The translations under genes and the position numbers were made by a program. Below are positions 63,003 to 64,000 of a stretch of DNA of 64,000 nt, in pieces. The DNA is from Microbacterium ginsengisoli (lineage in GTDB: Bacteria; Actinomycetota; Actinomycetes; Actinomycetales; Microbacteriaceae). Below the pieces are notes generated by a model. The model ran no database searches. It saw only the letters and a list, made by a program, of their open reading frames with translations, and had not been told where the DNA came from. The DNA lies in assembly GCF_000956535.1 (NCBI RefSeq), contig NZ_JYIY01000070.1:1-64000 (forward strand), read 5' to 3'. Within the stretch, counting starts at the first letter, position 1, and every line of letters starts with the position of its first letter.

Positions 63003-63044
63003 CGGCGAGGGCCCCGGGACCGCATGGTCCCGGGGCCCTCGCCG
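63003..63044. terminator. Bidirectional terminator between esterase and qcrB
   Basis: A perfect 19-bp stem (arms starting CGGCGAGGGCCCCGGG) with a GCAT loop lies between the convergent genes. Confidence 0.85.
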
Positions 63045-63054
63045 TGCCCGAAGG

Positions 63055-64000
63055 CTACTTCTTGGGGTTCTCGTCGTCTTCCGCGAGGACCGAGGTCGGT
63101 CGAGCGGGGATCTCGCCGTGCTGCTCGTCAGCGGGGCGCAGCGGCGCCTCCGGGTGACCGGCACGCTCGTGCGAGGCCTGGATCTCGGCGTCCTCCTCGT
63201 GCGCGAGGTGCTCGAGCTCGTGGTGCTGATGCGCCACCGCCTCCTCGAGCTCGGTCTGGGTGACGGGCGCGAGCCGGTCCTCGAAGAACCAGCGCGACAG
63301 CGACGCACGGAACTTCTCGTGCCACGGTATCTGGCCCTGAGCGTTGGGACGCACCACCAGCGGCGCGGCCGTCTCGTAGCCCACGAGCTTCCAGCGCTCG
63401 TAATCGTCGAGCGGCTGGTGCACCTCGATGAACTCACCACCGGGGAGGCGGACGATTCGTCCGGACTCGTAGCCGTGGAGAGCGATCTCGCGGTCCTTCT
63501 TCTGCAGCGCGATGCAGGTGCGCTTCGTGACGAAGTACACGAGGATCGGGCCGAGGATCAGCAGCGCCTGGAGGGTGTGGATGACCCCCTCCATCGTGAG
63601 GGAGAAGTGCGTTGCGATGAGGTCGGAGGATGCCGCTGCCCACAGCACCGCGTAGAACGTCACACCCGCCGCGCCGATCGCCGTACGGGTCGCCGCGTTG
63701 CGGGGACGCTGAGCGATGTGGTGCTCGCGCTTGTCGCCGGTGATCCACGCCTCGATGAAGGGGTAGATGGCGACGAGCACGATGAAGACCACCAGCACCA
63801 GCAGCGGCAGGATGATGTTGAACGACCAGGTGCGGTCGAGCCAGACGAACTCGAGGTGCGGCGGCACGAGACGCAGGGCGCCGTCGGCGAAGCCGATGTA
63901 CCAGTCGGGCTGCGTGCCGGCCGACACGGGGGAGGGGTCGTACGGTCCGTAGTTCCAGATCGGGTTGATCGTGAACAGGGAGGCGATCAGCACGATCACG
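63055..64000 (-). CDS. qcrB: Cytochrome bc1 complex cytochrome b subunit, C-terminal part
   Basis: The window holds 315 C-terminal codons; the start lies beyond the right edge. The visible part covers the quinol-site loop IWNYGPYDPSPVSAGTQPDWY (about the first 35 residues seen), three to four membrane helices, and a long charged actinobacterial tail of about 150 residues with a His/Glu-rich segment. QcrB oxidises menaquinol and sends electrons to the Rieske protein and QcrC, then to the CtaC/CtaD oxidase. qcrA, qcrC and ctaE are expected upstream, outside the window. Confidence 0.93.
   Translation of the reverse strand, partial: VIVLIASLFTINPIWNYGPYDPSPVSAGTQPDWYIGFADGALRLVPPHLEFVWLDRTWSFNIILPLLVLVVFIVLVAIYPFIEAWITGDKREHHIAQRPRNAATRTAIGAAGVTFYAVLWAAASSDLIATHFSLTMEGVIHTLQALLILGPILVYFVTKRTCIALQKKDREIALHGYESGRIVRLPGGEFIEVHQPLDDYERWKLVGYETAAPLVVRPNAQGQIPWHEKFRASLSRWFFEDRLAPVTQTELEEAVAHQHHELEHLAHEEDAEIQASHERAGHPEAPLRPADEQHGEIPARPTSVLAEDDENPKK

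Overview
The window is high-GC actinobacterial DNA, most likely from Microbacteriaceae and probably Microbacterium or a close relative. This rests on the very high GC content, frequent GTG starts, an actinobacterial dcw cluster without ftsA, GarA/FtsR signalling genes, a CtaC/CtaD/CtaF oxidase with an actinobacterial QcrB, and wag31/sepF/yggT next to ftsZ. The genus is an inference. No rRNA, tRNA or CRISPR array was recognised.

Left edge (1-2.9 kb): the end of an IS481-like element (1-127) cuts a PhzF-family gene after 147 codons. Next come a GntR/FadR-type regulator and a divergent MFS exporter that share a pair of GGTATACC palindromes, then DUF4287. 2.9-8.5 kb: a shikimate-dehydrogenase-like gene, a family 2 glycosyltransferase, DUF1905, a secreted GH5 cellulase with a CBM2-like domain, a YihY/BrkB membrane protein, a small protein and a CYTH protein. 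8.5-18.4 kb: central metabolism and signalling: lpd, garA, ftsR, a second MerR gene, an orphan ParA, pyruvate carboxylase, a second MinD/ParA-like ATPase with a long acidic N-terminus, and def.

18.4-27.6 kb matches the mycobacterial fadD15-plsC-aroG-pknL-Rv2175c-idsA block, with a LysM cell-wall enzyme inserted. 27.8-44.3 kb is the division and cell-wall cluster: mraZ, rsmH, ftsL-like, ftsI, murF, mraY, murD, ftsW, murG, murC, ftsQ, ftsZ, yggS, sepF, yggT, divIVA. murE is missing between ftsI and murF, and yfiH is missing after ftsZ. 44.3-56.6 kb: lspA, rluD-type, GNAT, NUDIX, dnaE, a membrane protein, hisD, nrdR, pyrD, DUF3043, M20 peptidase. 56.6-64 kb: erpA, ctaC-ctaD-ctaF, a PP2C phosphatase directly behind ctaF, a rhodanese, a secreted esterase, and the 3' part of qcrB.

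The genes fit a growth and division programme. PknL and a PP2C phosphatase could control phospho-switch proteins such as GarA. Lipid II synthesis (MurF, MurD, MurC, MraY, MurG) feeds FtsW/FtsI at the FtsZ-SepF-DivIVA divisome. Two secreted enzymes point to use of plant polymers.

Two patterns stand out across the whole window. First, many start codons lie exactly 6-7 nt behind a TANNNT box (TAGACT, TAGGCT, TAGCCT), which indicates widespread leaderless transcription. Second, the 9-mer GCGGCATCC and its reverse complement GGATGCCGC occur about 40 times, in coding and intergenic DNA, where about two are expected from base composition.
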